Source: Oenanthe sinensis
Lineage: Eukaryota; Streptophyta; Magnoliopsida; Apiales; Apiaceae
DNA: 64,000 bases
Direction: 5' to 3'
Assembly (NCBI GenBank): GCA_028671895.1
Contig: CM053794.1
Span: forward strand, 22,678,501 to 22,742,500
Below the pieces are notes generated by a model. That model saw nothing but the letters and a program-made list of their open reading frames with translations. It was not told the origin of the DNA and ran no database searches. The position numbers and the translations under genes are program-made. This document shows positions 1-11,474 of the stretch, piece by piece (position 1 is the stretch's first letter; every line of letters begins with the position of its first letter).

Positions 1-83
1 AGTTTGTGTGTAATAGATAATAGTTATATTGATTGTGTTCGGTAATTATATCCCGTGTAACCGTGCACTGCTGCACGGGCTAG
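1..83 (+). mobile_element. Helitron 3'-end-like sequence, cut by window edge
   Basis: A GC-rich hairpin (CCGTGCA...TGCACGG, about 61-78) is followed at once by CTAG at 80-83, the layout of a Helitron 3' terminus (hairpin then CTRR). The 5' end would lie left of the window. The base after CTAG is C rather than the usual T, so the call is tentative. Confidence 0.35.
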
Positions 84-711
84 CTATTATATTTAATTCA
101 TATTTTTTTAATCTTATCTATATAATTATTATCAATTTGTATTTTATTTGTAATTGAACATTATTTTATTTGATATTTGTTGTAAAAGTTTCAAATTAGG
201 TTAAAAGGTTTACTTAAAACTGACCTAAAATGTTTGTTTATAATTTATATAATTTGAGTTTATGTGTTTTAATTTTTTTGTTTCATTTCATAACAAATAA
301 TAATTTATAAATTTATAATTTAAATAGTACTTAAAAAGGTTGAGTGATAATGAAACTGATATAGTTGTGTTAGATATATAATACTATACTAAATTATAAA
401 TAATATTTAAAGAGGTTGAATGGTAATGAAACTGATGTAATTGTGTTAAATATATAATAATATACCGTATTTATGCTATTTTTGGAAGTTGTTTAGTTTT
501 TTGGAAGGCGTTCAACCATACCAAATAAACTCATGTTCGCTTATAATAATATAGTATAGATATAAAGTTTAAAAAAGAATTTATCTAAATTTATATTATA
601 ATTTTTCCTATAATCAAATAAAATTTCAGACCCGCATGACGTATCACCCTCCTTTTTTAGGGTCGGAGACATGGTTAAATTTTCTCAACGCACGCACTCA
701 ATAATACAGTA
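84..711. other. AT-rich intergenic DNA with a stray Helitron 5' terminus
   Basis: No gene is visible. Positions 541-560, read on the minus strand, start TCTATACTATATTATTA, the same 5' terminus seen at 9341 and 59446. No matching minus-strand 3' hairpin end is visible to its left, so this is a fragment. The segment 356-470 also carries two loosely similar copies of a motif containing 'gaaactgat'. Confidence 0.4.
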
Positions 712-1075
712 GTGGATAGGTTGATGATTTATAGCGCGGGCTTAATAATAAGATTCTATTTGAATTTTAACAATATTCGTTTCTTTTATTATAATATTAT
801 CCAACATTTTTTTAGTTTGATTATTTTTTATTTTATTGCGGTTAATATTTTTATCAATGTATATAACTAATAAATTTTTGTTTATTTGAGCCAGTTTTTA
901 TGTTTTAACAGTAATTTCTTACACTTTTATTATATTATTATTTAATTATATATTTAGGCTTAAATTTAAAAATAAAACCTAACTTTTATAATAACTTAAA
1001 ATAATGGGAAATTAATGTATTACATAAATTATAACCTTAAAACAAATATAATCTAACTCAATAATGGAAATTGGT
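712..1075 (+). repeat. Second copy of the receptor-kinase upstream region
   Basis: This block aligns by eye along its length with 13310-13655, which lies immediately upstream of the LRR receptor kinase gene. Shared landmarks in the same order are 'ttgatgatttatag', 'tctatttgaattttaac', 'cagtaatttcttacac', 'tttaattatatatttagg' and 'ctcaataatggaaa'. The copies differ by substitutions and small indels. No kinase coding sequence follows here. Confidence 0.65.
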
Positions 1076-3274
1076 CCTCATTCTCTAACAATCATGCCCA
1101 GTTACATAATAATTAGTTTTTCTAGTGTTGAATTGAGCGGTGGACGGTCCAGATTAAAAGAAAAAATTTCAACACTCATGAGAAATTTTCGGCCGATATA
1201 ATGAGTCTCCGCGTAAAATATTTGCAGTTTCCTAATTAAATGATGATTTTGATTCGCATTAAGGGTTACCAATAAAATCTATAAAATGTTATTTGATTTT
1301 AATATTACTTGTTTCTCGAAAATTGATATACACATGTACTTTTCTCATGGTGGAAATATGTTAAATATTTCATAAATTGTTTGTATCTTTTGTACATGAA
1401 ATAAAAAATGTGCATAAAAAATATTGTTATAATATTATTATAAATTATAATAATAAATATTAGTTCTCTAATATGAATATCGAAATTAGTGATTTATATT
1501 ATTATTAATATTTTATAATTTTGGTTTATTTCTCTGTACCTATTCAATTAGAAAATATGAAAAATTTAAATAAGTTTAGAAATAAAATATATTTTTTTGA
1601 ATTCATTCTTAAAGTGGTTTTAATTTTAAATATTATTTTATTTAATATTTTATTATTATATTATTTATAATTTTAGTAGAATTTATATAGTTTGAGTATC
1701 AGGGTTTAAAGAATTTGATTAAGGATAGAAATTTAGATTATAAATGAAAAAATTTATATGTGTTTAATTTTTAAAAATTTTAATAATATTTTATAAAAAT
1801 AATAATATAAGAAGGCGATGTACCATAATTTTTTTTCTTCTTGTTATTAAATGTTAATTTTAATAAATTATTTAATTTATAAATAAAATATGCATAATAA
1901 GAGTTGACATTAGTAATAATTTTAAAATTTCATTTATAAATTATTATAATTTCAACTAGAGAAAATAATGACAGAAGTTTCACTATTCTTATGTTCTTGT
2001 TTTAAAAAAATTTCCATCAACTTTACAATTCAGTGTAAAACGTGCACAAACAATGTGAATTGTGTAAACCGTAACCATTCATGTGAATCAAAATCATCAT
2101 TTAACTACAAAACAGGTACTGCACTACGGAGTGGATGCGCACTCCGCCTCACCCTATTCGGGGAAATTTTTTCAAAAAAGTGTTAAAAAGAATTTTATTT
2201 TTTAACATGTACAGTCCATTACTCAAATCCAATAATAGAGGAATTAGAAAAACTGATTGTAATAATAGAGAAACTAGAAAAACTGATTGTTATGTAATTA
2301 GTCTCCGACATGCGATTGTCAAGGACCCTAACTTAATTATAAAAAATTCTCTCAATAGACAAAAATATTAAAAAAATTATTAAGTTATGATTTTTTTAAA
2401 TTTAATTATCCGCAACCACAAATTTCTGGTACAAACCAATCAAAACCTATCATGTCACATTTTATAATTATTTTTGTACAAATTTTCATACATGTAACTG
2501 CTGTGAAAAGAATTTGGATACAACATCACGGAGACTTGTGTTGAAATAGTGGAAGAAAGTGATTTGTGTTTGACTATAGATAAGCTTCATAGTTGAGCTT
2601 CCAATGGAGATGGAAGTTGTTATGATCAACGAACGTGTTAACCTAGTTGGGATTTGAGTAACAAGGATGCAATCAGGGATGATTACACTGGTCAGCTACC
2701 TAAGAATATATCCACTCTCGTGTGTATATCTCTCAAATGAACGATCGCTAATAATAAATAATGTCTAAATAATACGGAAAGTTTAAATGCCCTAATCAAA
2801 CAACGTGAGATCTCCTTAAGTATTTGTCAGAAGAAAGAATACGGCATGAGCCAAATGCCCGGTACGGATTAGAATATAATTTATAAAATAAGAAACAAGA
2901 TATATAATTTGATAATAATAAATAAACTTTAATTTTAAAAACAAGGTTGAAGGAAATATGGGTTAAGATATTTCATACCGATATCAAAATAGATAATAGA
3001 TACACACATCATAAGATACTTAAGGCGTGTAACAAACCGAACAGCTTGTACTGCATTTACAGCATCACCGTCAAATATCAAATTACAAATCAAATCAAAA
3101 ACCACGTATTCTCAAACAAATATCAAAATGGTCAAAACTCGCCTCCTGAGCTAACAGAAGGATATGTTGTGACCAATCACACTGTCACGAAAATGTCATG
3201 TCACTAGTGCTGCAATGACATGGCTGTAGTACCCCTACAGCTGGTTAACTCGGTATACCATGTATCACTCTAAT
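1076..3274. other. Gene-free AT-rich intergenic DNA
   Basis: I see no supportable gene; short open frames have no recognisable content. The segment 2190-2360 loosely resembles 12890-13000 (an imperfect repeat around 'aaaactgattgttatgtaa' and 'caattgttatataactgg'), so a dispersed repeat fragment is probable. A small hairpin (GGAGTG...GCACTCC) lies near 2130-2146. Confidence 0.5.
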
Positions 3275-3711
3275 GGGTCGTTTGGTTCATGCAGTGGTAT
3301 TGGGTTAGAATCAGATATCGGGTTAATGTGGTATGATGACGAAATATCATGTATTTGGTTAAATGGTGAAATGAATTTGTTAATTTAATATAAATAAAAA
3401 ATATATGCAGTTAATATGAAAAACAAATAACTATTATTTATTAAATATTAAACAACATCATTATAAATTTTTTATTTTAAAAATTAACATGTAATTTTAT
3501 AAGCAAAGATAAAAAAAAAAAAATTTTGATTTGATTCCTTATACCCCATCTCATACACACCTCCCCCTAAGTTATCATCAGAAACCCATATTTTATGGGT
3601 TTGAGATATGAGTTTTAAAATTAAAAAATTTCAACCAGACACCAGGTATTAATTAGTTTAAAATAAACAAAATTCATACCTGATACCTAAAATTCATGAA
3701 CCAAATGACAG
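3275..3711. mobile_element. Non-autonomous TIR element (MITE-like)
   Basis: The left end GGGTCGTTTGGTTCATG is matched in inverted orientation by CATGAACCAAATGACA at the right end. The interior is AT-rich and non-coding. No exact target duplication could be fixed, so the superfamily is left open (hAT or Harbinger are both possible). Confidence 0.5.
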
Positions 3712-3924
3712 TGTTCAAATAAAATAATTTCACAATTTTAAAAAATCAACCATTTACTAGTGGCGTACATACCCTATATACCCTATATGGATCAACTTCA
3801 TATATAGTTCTTAATTATATGTAACTCCTCAATGATTATCCAGCATTTTCTCTGCGTCATCTCCTGAATTTACCAACTTAATCCTCTAGAATTCATGACT
3901 TCCCATTCGACTAGGACACTTATT
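3712..3924. other. Short gene-free spacer between two TIR elements
   Basis: Nothing is recognised here apart from the last 8 bases (3917-3924), which form the left target duplication of the next element. Confidence 0.5.
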
Positions 3925-4102
3925 CAGGGTCGGCTTTGGTTAACACGACGGCATAGGGCACCATCACGATAGGGGCACCAAAATTTTTATATACATGTAT
4001 TATATATACATTATTATTATTTTTTATTTTAGAACCTTAAAGGAAAAGGGACACCATTTCCAAAATTCGTCCAGGACACCCAAATTTCTAGGGTTGGCCC
4101 TG
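3925..4102. mobile_element. Small hAT-type MITE with perfect 8-bp target duplication
   Basis: The element begins CAGGGTCGGC and ends GGTTGGCCCTG, giving short inverted ends of the CAGGG type common in plant hAT elements. It is flanked by exact 8-bp direct repeats, cacttatt at 3917-3924 and 4103-4110, the target length expected of hAT transposases. It is 178 bp with no coding capacity. Confidence 0.85.
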
Positions 4103-5415
4103 CACTTATTAAGCTCAGGCCCGGCCCTAATGGGGGGCAGGGGCGACCGCCAGGCCCCAACAATTTTGGAGCATATTTTTCAAAAAAAATTTTTAGTATA
4201 TATATCATACTTAGTTAACAAAATTACAAAGTCAATAATATTCGCAAAATATAAATTAATAATTGGCCTATAAAACTAAAAATAAGTATTAATTACATAT
4301 GTATATATATAATATATGTATATATTTTAAAAAACTAGATAATTCATTATTAAAAAAGAAAAATAGAGTTGCGGTGGTATTCAGTTATATATATTTTATA
4401 TCAAAACAATACTAATATATATATATATATTGTTTTTATTTTGATGTAAAAATTCATTTTTTTTTAAATTTTTAGTGAGAATTTTGAATTTGAACTATCT
4501 ATTTAAGGTGTTATTATGATGTTATTTTTAGTGAGAATTTTAGTGAGATTTATATGATATTATCTAAAAGCAATTATCTCGATGTAAAAAGAGCAAAAAT
4601 ATGAGTTGATAAGTGAGAAAAGTTACAAATGAATTATGACTAAATTTGTTATCGAGAAAATAGACTTTCAAGCAAATTTGATAAAAATTTGATGGAAATA
4701 AGTGAAAATTTAAAAAAGTTTACCGCAAACTTTTGTTGAATCAAATGATTTTTTATATTTAAGGGGGGAATTTTTTTAGGGGGTTCATTTAAAATTTTCA
4801 TCCCCTAAAAAGTTTTTAGGGTGTCCATTTAAAATTTTTTAGGTACTATCCGAAAAGCTCTTTCTTGTCTGTGAAGCTTGGGGCGAGTCCGAGTTTTATT
4901 TGGAGGAGTATTCTTGCAGCACAAGAGCTTTTAAATCAGGGTATGGTTTGTCGAGTTGGTGATGGGGCTAGTATCAATGTTCTAGCAGATCCTTGGCTAC
5001 CAAGTTCTGATAATCCATATGTTTTAACAGTTAATGAAGCTCTGAATGAGAAAATGGTTTCCTCGTTAATGATTCAATACACTATCCGATGGGATGAGGA
5101 TTTAGTTCATGATATTTTTTATGAGAGAGATGCAAATCTTATATTATCAATTCCGCTGCAGAACAATGCTCCTGATGGCTGGTTTTGGCGAGAAGAAAAA
5201 TCTGGCCAGTACTCGGTTGAGTGCATATAAGCTGCTGCAAGTAAAAAGAGAGATGCATCACTCCAGCGACAACTCTGGATTTTGGAGAAAGCTTTGGAAC
5301 TTAAAAGTTCCTCGATCCGAAAGTGAAGAACTTTCTATGGAGAGCTGCAACTGGGTGTCTTCCAACCAAATCACAACTGAGAACGAAGCGAGTCGAGGTG
5401 AATGTCCTTTGTCCG

Positions 5416-6116
5416 TGTTGGAAACGTGATAAGCTTAAAGCTAATATATAAATTTAATATGACTAAATAAACACACACTGTATATCTTTGATATTGAAAC
5501 AAACACCGACTTTATTTCATATCTTACAAACATAAACACAAAGCTACTGCTTCTATTTTTTCTAAGAGCTTCAGCTCTTGTTTCTCTCAACTATCACTAC
5601 TGCATGTTATTTCTTTTTCACTTGGTGTGTTTGAAAACAATACATAGCAGCCTTTTTATAGGCTTCAGAATACTTATGTAGCTGCTTACGTATGTTGCTA
5701 TTTGTTTTTTGTTTTCCCATGCAGCCTACCAAGACAATTGCCACCTTTCAAGGATTATCACACACAACATTCAAAGGACTGTTGTTCTTATTTTTCTGCA
5801 GTGCCCACCTTAATTCCAGGATTTGAATTGACCTCCAGTTTTCAATGTTGCTACGTTGCCACCATCTAGCTGTCACCTGCTTCAGTTCATACTATTATTA
5901 TCCAGAAGCACTAAAAACTTGACTAGCCAGCTACTTATCCTTTTATACACACAGCTGCTTGTATTTATGTAACCCAAGTAATCCTGGAGTTTTTGTCTAC
6001 TGCATTTACTCTTCTTGTTGGCTGCTGTGTGCATGAATCTGCATGGTTTTTATTTTTTAAATTATAATTAAACTAGCTGCCAGCGTTTTATTGACAAGAG
6101 GGTTTGAATTCTAACA
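5416..6116 (-). repeat. 3' LTR of the Copia element
   Basis: A 701-bp repeat beginning tgttggaaac and ending ctaaca, matching 10781-11474. Relative to the other copy it keeps 7 extra bases in a T-rich run near 5703-5715. Confidence 0.97.
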
Positions 6117-6130
6117 CTCCCCCTCAAACC
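6117..6130 (-). other. Copia polypurine tract
   Basis: Read on the minus strand the bases next to the 3' LTR are GGGTTTGAGGGGGAG, a purine-rich tract in the position where second-strand priming occurs. Confidence 0.85.
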
Positions 6131-9100
6131 CGACTTCGCATTCCCAGCTTCTCTTTCATTTTCTGAAACACATCCGGCTTTACCGGCTTCGTGAAAATAT
6201 CCGCTAAATTTTCTTCAGTCCTGCAGTGCACCAGCTCCACAATTTTATCATTCACCTGTTCTCGAATAAAATGATATTTTATATTTATGTGCTTGCTTCG
6301 ACTGTGGGACACTGGATTTTTCGCGAGAGAAATAGCAGATTTATTATCCACGTAAATAGTAACCAGATCATCCTTGACAAGATTTAACTCGCCCAATATG
6401 TAGCCTAGCCACATAGCTTGACATGCGCATGTTGCTGCTGCGATATATTCCGCCTCACATGTTGAGAGAGCAACTGTCTGTTGCTTTTTCGATGACCATG
6501 AAAATATCGCCGAACCGATATGAAAAGCATAACCCGAAGTGCTTTTCCCGTCATCCAAATCTCCACCATAATCACTATCCGAATAGCCAACTAATTTTGA
6601 ATTTTGAGAATGCGAGTAAAACAAACCATGATCAAGTGTACCTTTAATGTATCTCAAAATTCGTTTAGCTGCCATGAAGTGATCTTGCTTCAGCTTTTCC
6701 ATATACCTACTAACCAGTCCAACTGCATACATTATATCCGGACGAGTAAAAGTTAGGTACCTCAAACTTCCGACCAAACTTTTGAACAATGTCGGATTTA
6801 CCGACTCTCGTGTTGAATCAATTCTGAGCTTTATGTTTGCTTCTGCTGGCGTGCTCACCGGCTTGCATTCTTCCATTCTGAATTTTTTTAAAATCTGCTC
6901 AGCATATTTTTTCTGTGACATAAAAATCCCATTTTTGCTTTGCTTCACTTCGACTCTAAGAAAGTACGACATTTGACCAATATCTGTCATCTCAAATTCG
7001 TTAGTCATAACTTTCTTAAAATCATCAAACATACCAGGATTGTTTCCGGTGAAGATCATGTCATCCACATACAAGCACACGATCATAATATCTTCCCCTG
7101 AATTTGTTTTTGTGTAGAGGGCATGCTCGTACGGACTTTTCACAAAACCATTCTTTTGAAAGTATTCATCAACCCTTGTGTTCCAAGCTCGCGGGGCTTG
7201 CTTCAACCCATACAGTGCTTTCTTTAGCCGATAGACTTTATCTTCCTGACCTTTTTGAACATATCCTTGCGGTTGCTCGATGTAGACTTCTTCTTCGAGA
7301 TAACCATTCAAGAATGCTGACTTCACATCCATTTGAAATATCTTCCACTGATTTTGAGCTGCAATTGCTGTAAGAAATCTTATGGTATCAACTCTTGCAA
7401 CTAGAGCAAATACCTCATCATAGTCAATCCCGTATCTCTGCTTGTAGCCTTTAGCAACTAGCCTTGCCTTGTATTTTTCAACTTTTCCATCTTGATTGGT
7501 CTTTGTCTTGTAGACCCATTTGACACCAATTACTTTGTGTCCATCTGGAAGATCTACCAGCTCCCAAGTATCATTCTTCTTGATTGCACCAATTTCTTCA
7601 TCCATGGCTTTGTTCCATTTACTTTCTTCAGAAGCTTCCTCAAATGTCACTGGATCACATTCCGCCATTAAACAAAATAATGAATAATCAAATGTGGTTT
7701 GTACCGGACTTGTTGCATCATAGATGTCATTCAGACTCCACATTTTTCTTTGTGCTCCCCCTGAACTGTTGCTACTGCTACTTCCTGAACTCGACGGTGT
7801 CGAGGCAGGAGTTTGTTGAGTTGGACTTTGTGGAGGAGTTGGATCATCATCTTCGTCATTTTCAATGTTGGAGCCATCATCATCATCATCATCATTAAAG
7901 AACAGACCTGCAACTTTTCTTTCTTCCTCGCTCCATCTCCAGTAATCTGATTCATCAAATTCAACATCACGAGAAATGATTAAATTCTTTGTTAGCGGAT
8001 TATAGAGTCTGTAGGCCTTGCTCCTTTTGTCATATCCGGTAAAAATGCATTTCTCGCCTTTATCATCCAGCTTCTTTCTTTTTTGATAAGGAACATGTGC
8101 ATATGCAATACACCCAAAATTTCTGAGATGTCCAACTGATGGTTTGCTACCACTCCATGCTTCATTTGGAGTTTTGTTTCTGACACTTTTTATTGGACAA
8201 CGATTCAGCAAATAAACTGCACATAATACAGCTTCAGCCCAAAAGGTTCTTGGCATGTGCTTTGCTTTCACCATGCTCCTTGCCATGTCAAGAATAGTGC
8301 GATTCTTTCTTTCTGCAACGCCATTTTGTTGAGGAGTGTATGCAGTTGTCAACTGATGATTGATCCCATGTGCTCTGCAAAAAGTTTTGAATAAATTTGA
8401 AGTGTACTCGCCTCCTCTGTCTGATCGCAGTACCTTCAAATAATGACCACTTTGCTTCTCTGCCATTGCTTTGAACTCCTTGAATTTATCAAGAGCCTCT
8501 GATTTTTCATTCAGAATATATACCCAACTTTTCTTGCTAAAATCATCAATAAATGTTAGGTAATACATGTTTCCGCCAAATGATGCAATATCAAATGGAC
8601 CAGCAATATCAGTGTGAACAATCTCTAACGGCCTCCTGGCTCTCCATGATTTTCCTACGGGAAAACTTTGTCAATGTTGCTTCCCTTTAACACACGCTTC
8701 ACACAACTGATTTGGTTCAGTGATTGCTGGCAAACCTTCTACCATCTTTGTCTTTGATAATAATTTCAAACCAGAAAATCCAAGATGACCAAATCTCAAA
8801 TGCCATAACCACGAATCATTTTTAATGATCGAATTTAAGCACTTCTGCACCTTTGTCTGCATATCAAGAGTGAACAGACGATTCTGTGACATCTCCACGT
8901 TGGCAATTAATTCTTGAACTTGATTTCTGATAATGAGGGAATTATCATGCATTTGTATGTTATATCCTTTCTCCACGAGTTGGCCAAGACTGATGATATT
9001 ATTTTTCAAATCAGGTATATAATACACATCATTGATATATTTCTTATCACCATTTTTCAATACAATCGAAATTGTACCTTTGCCTTTGACTGGATTTTTT

Positions 9101-9336
9101 GATGAGTCACCAAAAGTAACTTCCCCGTTGACACTGTGGTCTATCTCCGTAAATAATTCCTTGTGACCACACATATGATTACTGGCACCTGAATCAAGAT
9201 ACCAAATATTTTTCTTGCCTTCCTCGTCTCCTTTGTAAGTGAGGAACATATCAGTGCCAACATCTTTATCTTCTTTTGCTGCTGCAAAATGACTTCTTTC
9301 TTCTACCTTTGGGGATCTACACTCATAACTGAAATG
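6124..9336 (-). pseudogene. Copia pol (protease, integrase, RT, RNase H) with one stop codon
   Basis: The frame runs from the gag zinc knuckle through the protease motif LDSGASNHM, the GAG-pre-integrase region (HLRFGHLG), the integrase core (VLRSDRGGEY, then YTPQQNGVAERKNR), reverse transcriptase (ARLVAKGYKQRYGIDYDEVF, then LYVDDM) and Copia RNase H (STCEAEYIAA), ending at 6124. The only break I see is TGA at 8671-8673; the 9249-8674 and 8670-6124 parts are in the same phase. At this point related elements usually have Arg, so CGA to TGA by a single transition is likely. An Asp-rich run and a Ser-rich linker separate the integrase and RT. The polyprotein would act in cytoplasmic virus-like particles and nuclear integration. 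Confidence 0.93.
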
Positions 9337-9340
9337 GCCA

Positions 9341-9859
9341 TCTATACTATATTATTAAAGACGAAAGATTAAAAGTTTTGGTCGTTAGTTGGTTTGGTAC
9401 TGGGTGAACCATAGAAAAGATCTTGACCGTCTAATTTTAAGTGAACCATAGAAATAATCTTAACCGTTAAATTTTAATAAAATATAATTTTAAAAGAATA
9501 TAATCATACATACAATTCTAACACAAGTAATCCTCCTTTTATGCAAACAACTCATAAACATTATAATTCTAAAGAATATAAACATTACTACTAAAATACA
9601 ATCTCATATTAATCTTCTAACTAAAATATTTCACATTAATCTCCTAAGTAAAATACATCTCTATACAAAACAAACAAAAATTATCCTATTAAAATATAAA
9701 TGCAAATAAATTATATAAAAATATATACATATAATATTAAATAAAATTTAAATTATAATTATACAAATACAAATAAATTCAAATCATTAAAAAATATTAA
9801 AATAAAAATATTAAAAAATTAAAAAAATTCATCTGTGCATCGCACGGGATATAAGCTAG
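9341..9859 (+). mobile_element. Non-autonomous Helitron inserted in Copia gag
   Basis: It starts TCTATACTATATTATTAAAG and ends with a short hairpin (GTGC-atc-GCAC) followed by CTAG. The host bases are A (9340) and T (9860), the exact A^T target typical of Helitrons, with no target duplication. It is 519 bp, AT-rich and non-coding. Removing it puts the two halves of the gag CCHC zinc knuckle back in one frame with correct spacing, which independently confirms both borders. Confidence 0.92.
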
Positions 9860-10745
9860 TATTTATTACAATTGTAACATTGAAATTGAGACTTATCACC
9901 TCTTTGTTGAAAATTGACTCTTCCTCGGCCTCTGAAATTTTGGCCACGACCAGCTGGCTGATAACTTTCATTTTTCCGGTCTCTATTGAACGGTTGTCTT
10001 CCTCGTCCTCGTCCTCCTCGGTAGCCACCTCTATAGCCACTTCTGCCACGTGAAAAATTGCTACTGCTTGAATTTTCACCGATGGACACTTTGCTTTGCA
10101 ATGCCTTTTCCAGATGGCTTGTATCATCATACTGGTTCATCCGCTGCTCATGGGCTTGAAGAGAACCCACAAGTTCATCAATTGTAATTGTGGACAAATC
10201 TTTTGATTCTTCGATAGATGTCACGACATAATCAATTTTCTTGTCAACGAACGGAGCAATTTTTCCATGACCCGAACATCATCGAGACTTTCGCCGTTTC
10301 TTTTCATTTCGTTTGTTACCGTTTTCAAACAAGTAACATATTCACCGATATTCTCTGAACCTTTCATCTTGATATTTTTGAACTCCCCACGTAGCACTTG
10401 GAACCGCACCTTTTTTACTTTCTCGACACCTTGGAAAGATTTCTGCAGAATCTCCCACGCATCTTTTGCTGTTTTTGCTTCTGAAATTTTTTCAAAGGTA
10501 GATTCATCGACGCCTTGAAAAATTGTGAATAACGCCTTTTTGTCTTTTTTACGGGACTCCTTTAACGCCGTCTTCTCGGCATTTGGAAGAACTGCTTTAG
10601 CGGCTGCATCCACGGGCTCGCTATACCCACTTTCGACAATATCCCAGTTATCGTAAGAACCAAGTAACACCTTCATTTGGATACTCCAATTCCCATAATT
10701 TGTTGCCGTCAATTTCGGGATTTGTGGTTGTATTATATTCGCCAT
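9819..10745 (-). pseudogene. Copia gag, frameshifted and Helitron-interrupted
   Basis: It starts with ATG at 10745 just inside the primer-binding site. The first part (10745 to about 10245) is a UBN2-type capsid region (KLTATNYGNWSIQMKVLLGS; AKDAWEILQKSFQG). A single-base loss near 10237-10245 shifts the frame; the next frame continues YVVTSIEESKDLSTITIDEL and an RG-rich tract (GRGRGR) leading to the first half of the zinc knuckle (CYNC). The second half of the knuckle lies beyond the Helitron (9340 downwards). Product: nucleocapsid/capsid of the retrotransposon particle. Confidence 0.9.
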
Positions 10746-10760
10746 TTTTCCTCGGACAGA

Positions 10761-10780
10761 ACCTTAGCTCTGATGCCACT
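10761..10780 (-). other. Copia primer-binding site (initiator Met tRNA type)
   Basis: On the minus strand, two bases after the 5' LTR, the sequence is TGGCATCAGAGCTAAGG. It matches the common plant site complementary to initiator methionine tRNA (TGGTATCAGAGC) with one change. Confidence 0.85.
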
Positions 10781-11474
10781 TGTTGGAAACGTGATAAGCT
10801 TAAAGCTAATATATAAATTTAATATGACTAAATAAACACACACTGTATATCTTTGATATTGAAACAAACACCGACTTTATTTCATATCTTACAAACATAA
10901 ACACAAAGCTACTGCTTCTATTTTTTCTAAGAGCTTCAGCTCTTGTTTCTCTCAACTATCACTACTGCATGTTATTTCTTTTTCACTTGGTATGTTTGAA
11001 AACAATACATAGCAGCCTTTTTATAGGCTTCAGAATACTTATGTAACTGCTTACGTATGTTGCTATTTGTTTTCCCATGCAGCCTACCAAGACAATTGCC
11101 ACCTTTCAAGGATTATCACACACAACATTCAAAGGACTGTTGTTCTTATTTTTCTGCAGTGCCCACCTTAATTCCAGGATTTGAATTGACCTCCAGTTTT
11201 CAATGTTACTACGTTGCCACCATTTAGCTGTCACCTGCTTCAGTTCATACTATTATTATCCAGAAGCACTAAAAACTTGACTAGCCAGCTACTTATCCTT
11301 TTATACACACAGCTGCTTGTATTTATGTAACCCCAGTAATCCTGGAGTTTTTGTCTACTGTATTTACTCTTCTTGTTGGCTGCCGTGTGCATGAATCTGA
11401 ATGGTTTTTATTTTTTTAATTATAATTAAACTAGCTGCCAGCGTTTTATTGACAAGAGGGTTTGAATTCTAACA
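10781..11474 (-). repeat. 5' LTR of the Copia element
   Basis: A 694-bp TG...CA repeat matching 5416-6116, followed on the plus strand by the target duplication gtccg at 11475-11479. Confidence 0.97.

Larger units (their letters stand above)
5416..11474 (-). mobile_element. Ty1/Copia LTR retrotransposon, nearly complete
   Basis: It has LTRs at 5416-6116 and 10781-11474, each TG...CA, and a perfect 5-bp target duplication gtccg (5411-5415 and 11475-11479). Read on the minus strand it has a primer-binding site next to the 5' LTR, then gag, protease, integrase, reverse transcriptase and RNase H in Copia order, and a purine tract before the 3' LTR. The LTRs differ by about nine or ten substitutions plus one 7-bp indel by eye, so it is fairly young. 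It is disabled by a gag frameshift, a Helitron in gag and one stop in pol. It sits inside the LINE fragment. Confidence 0.97.
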
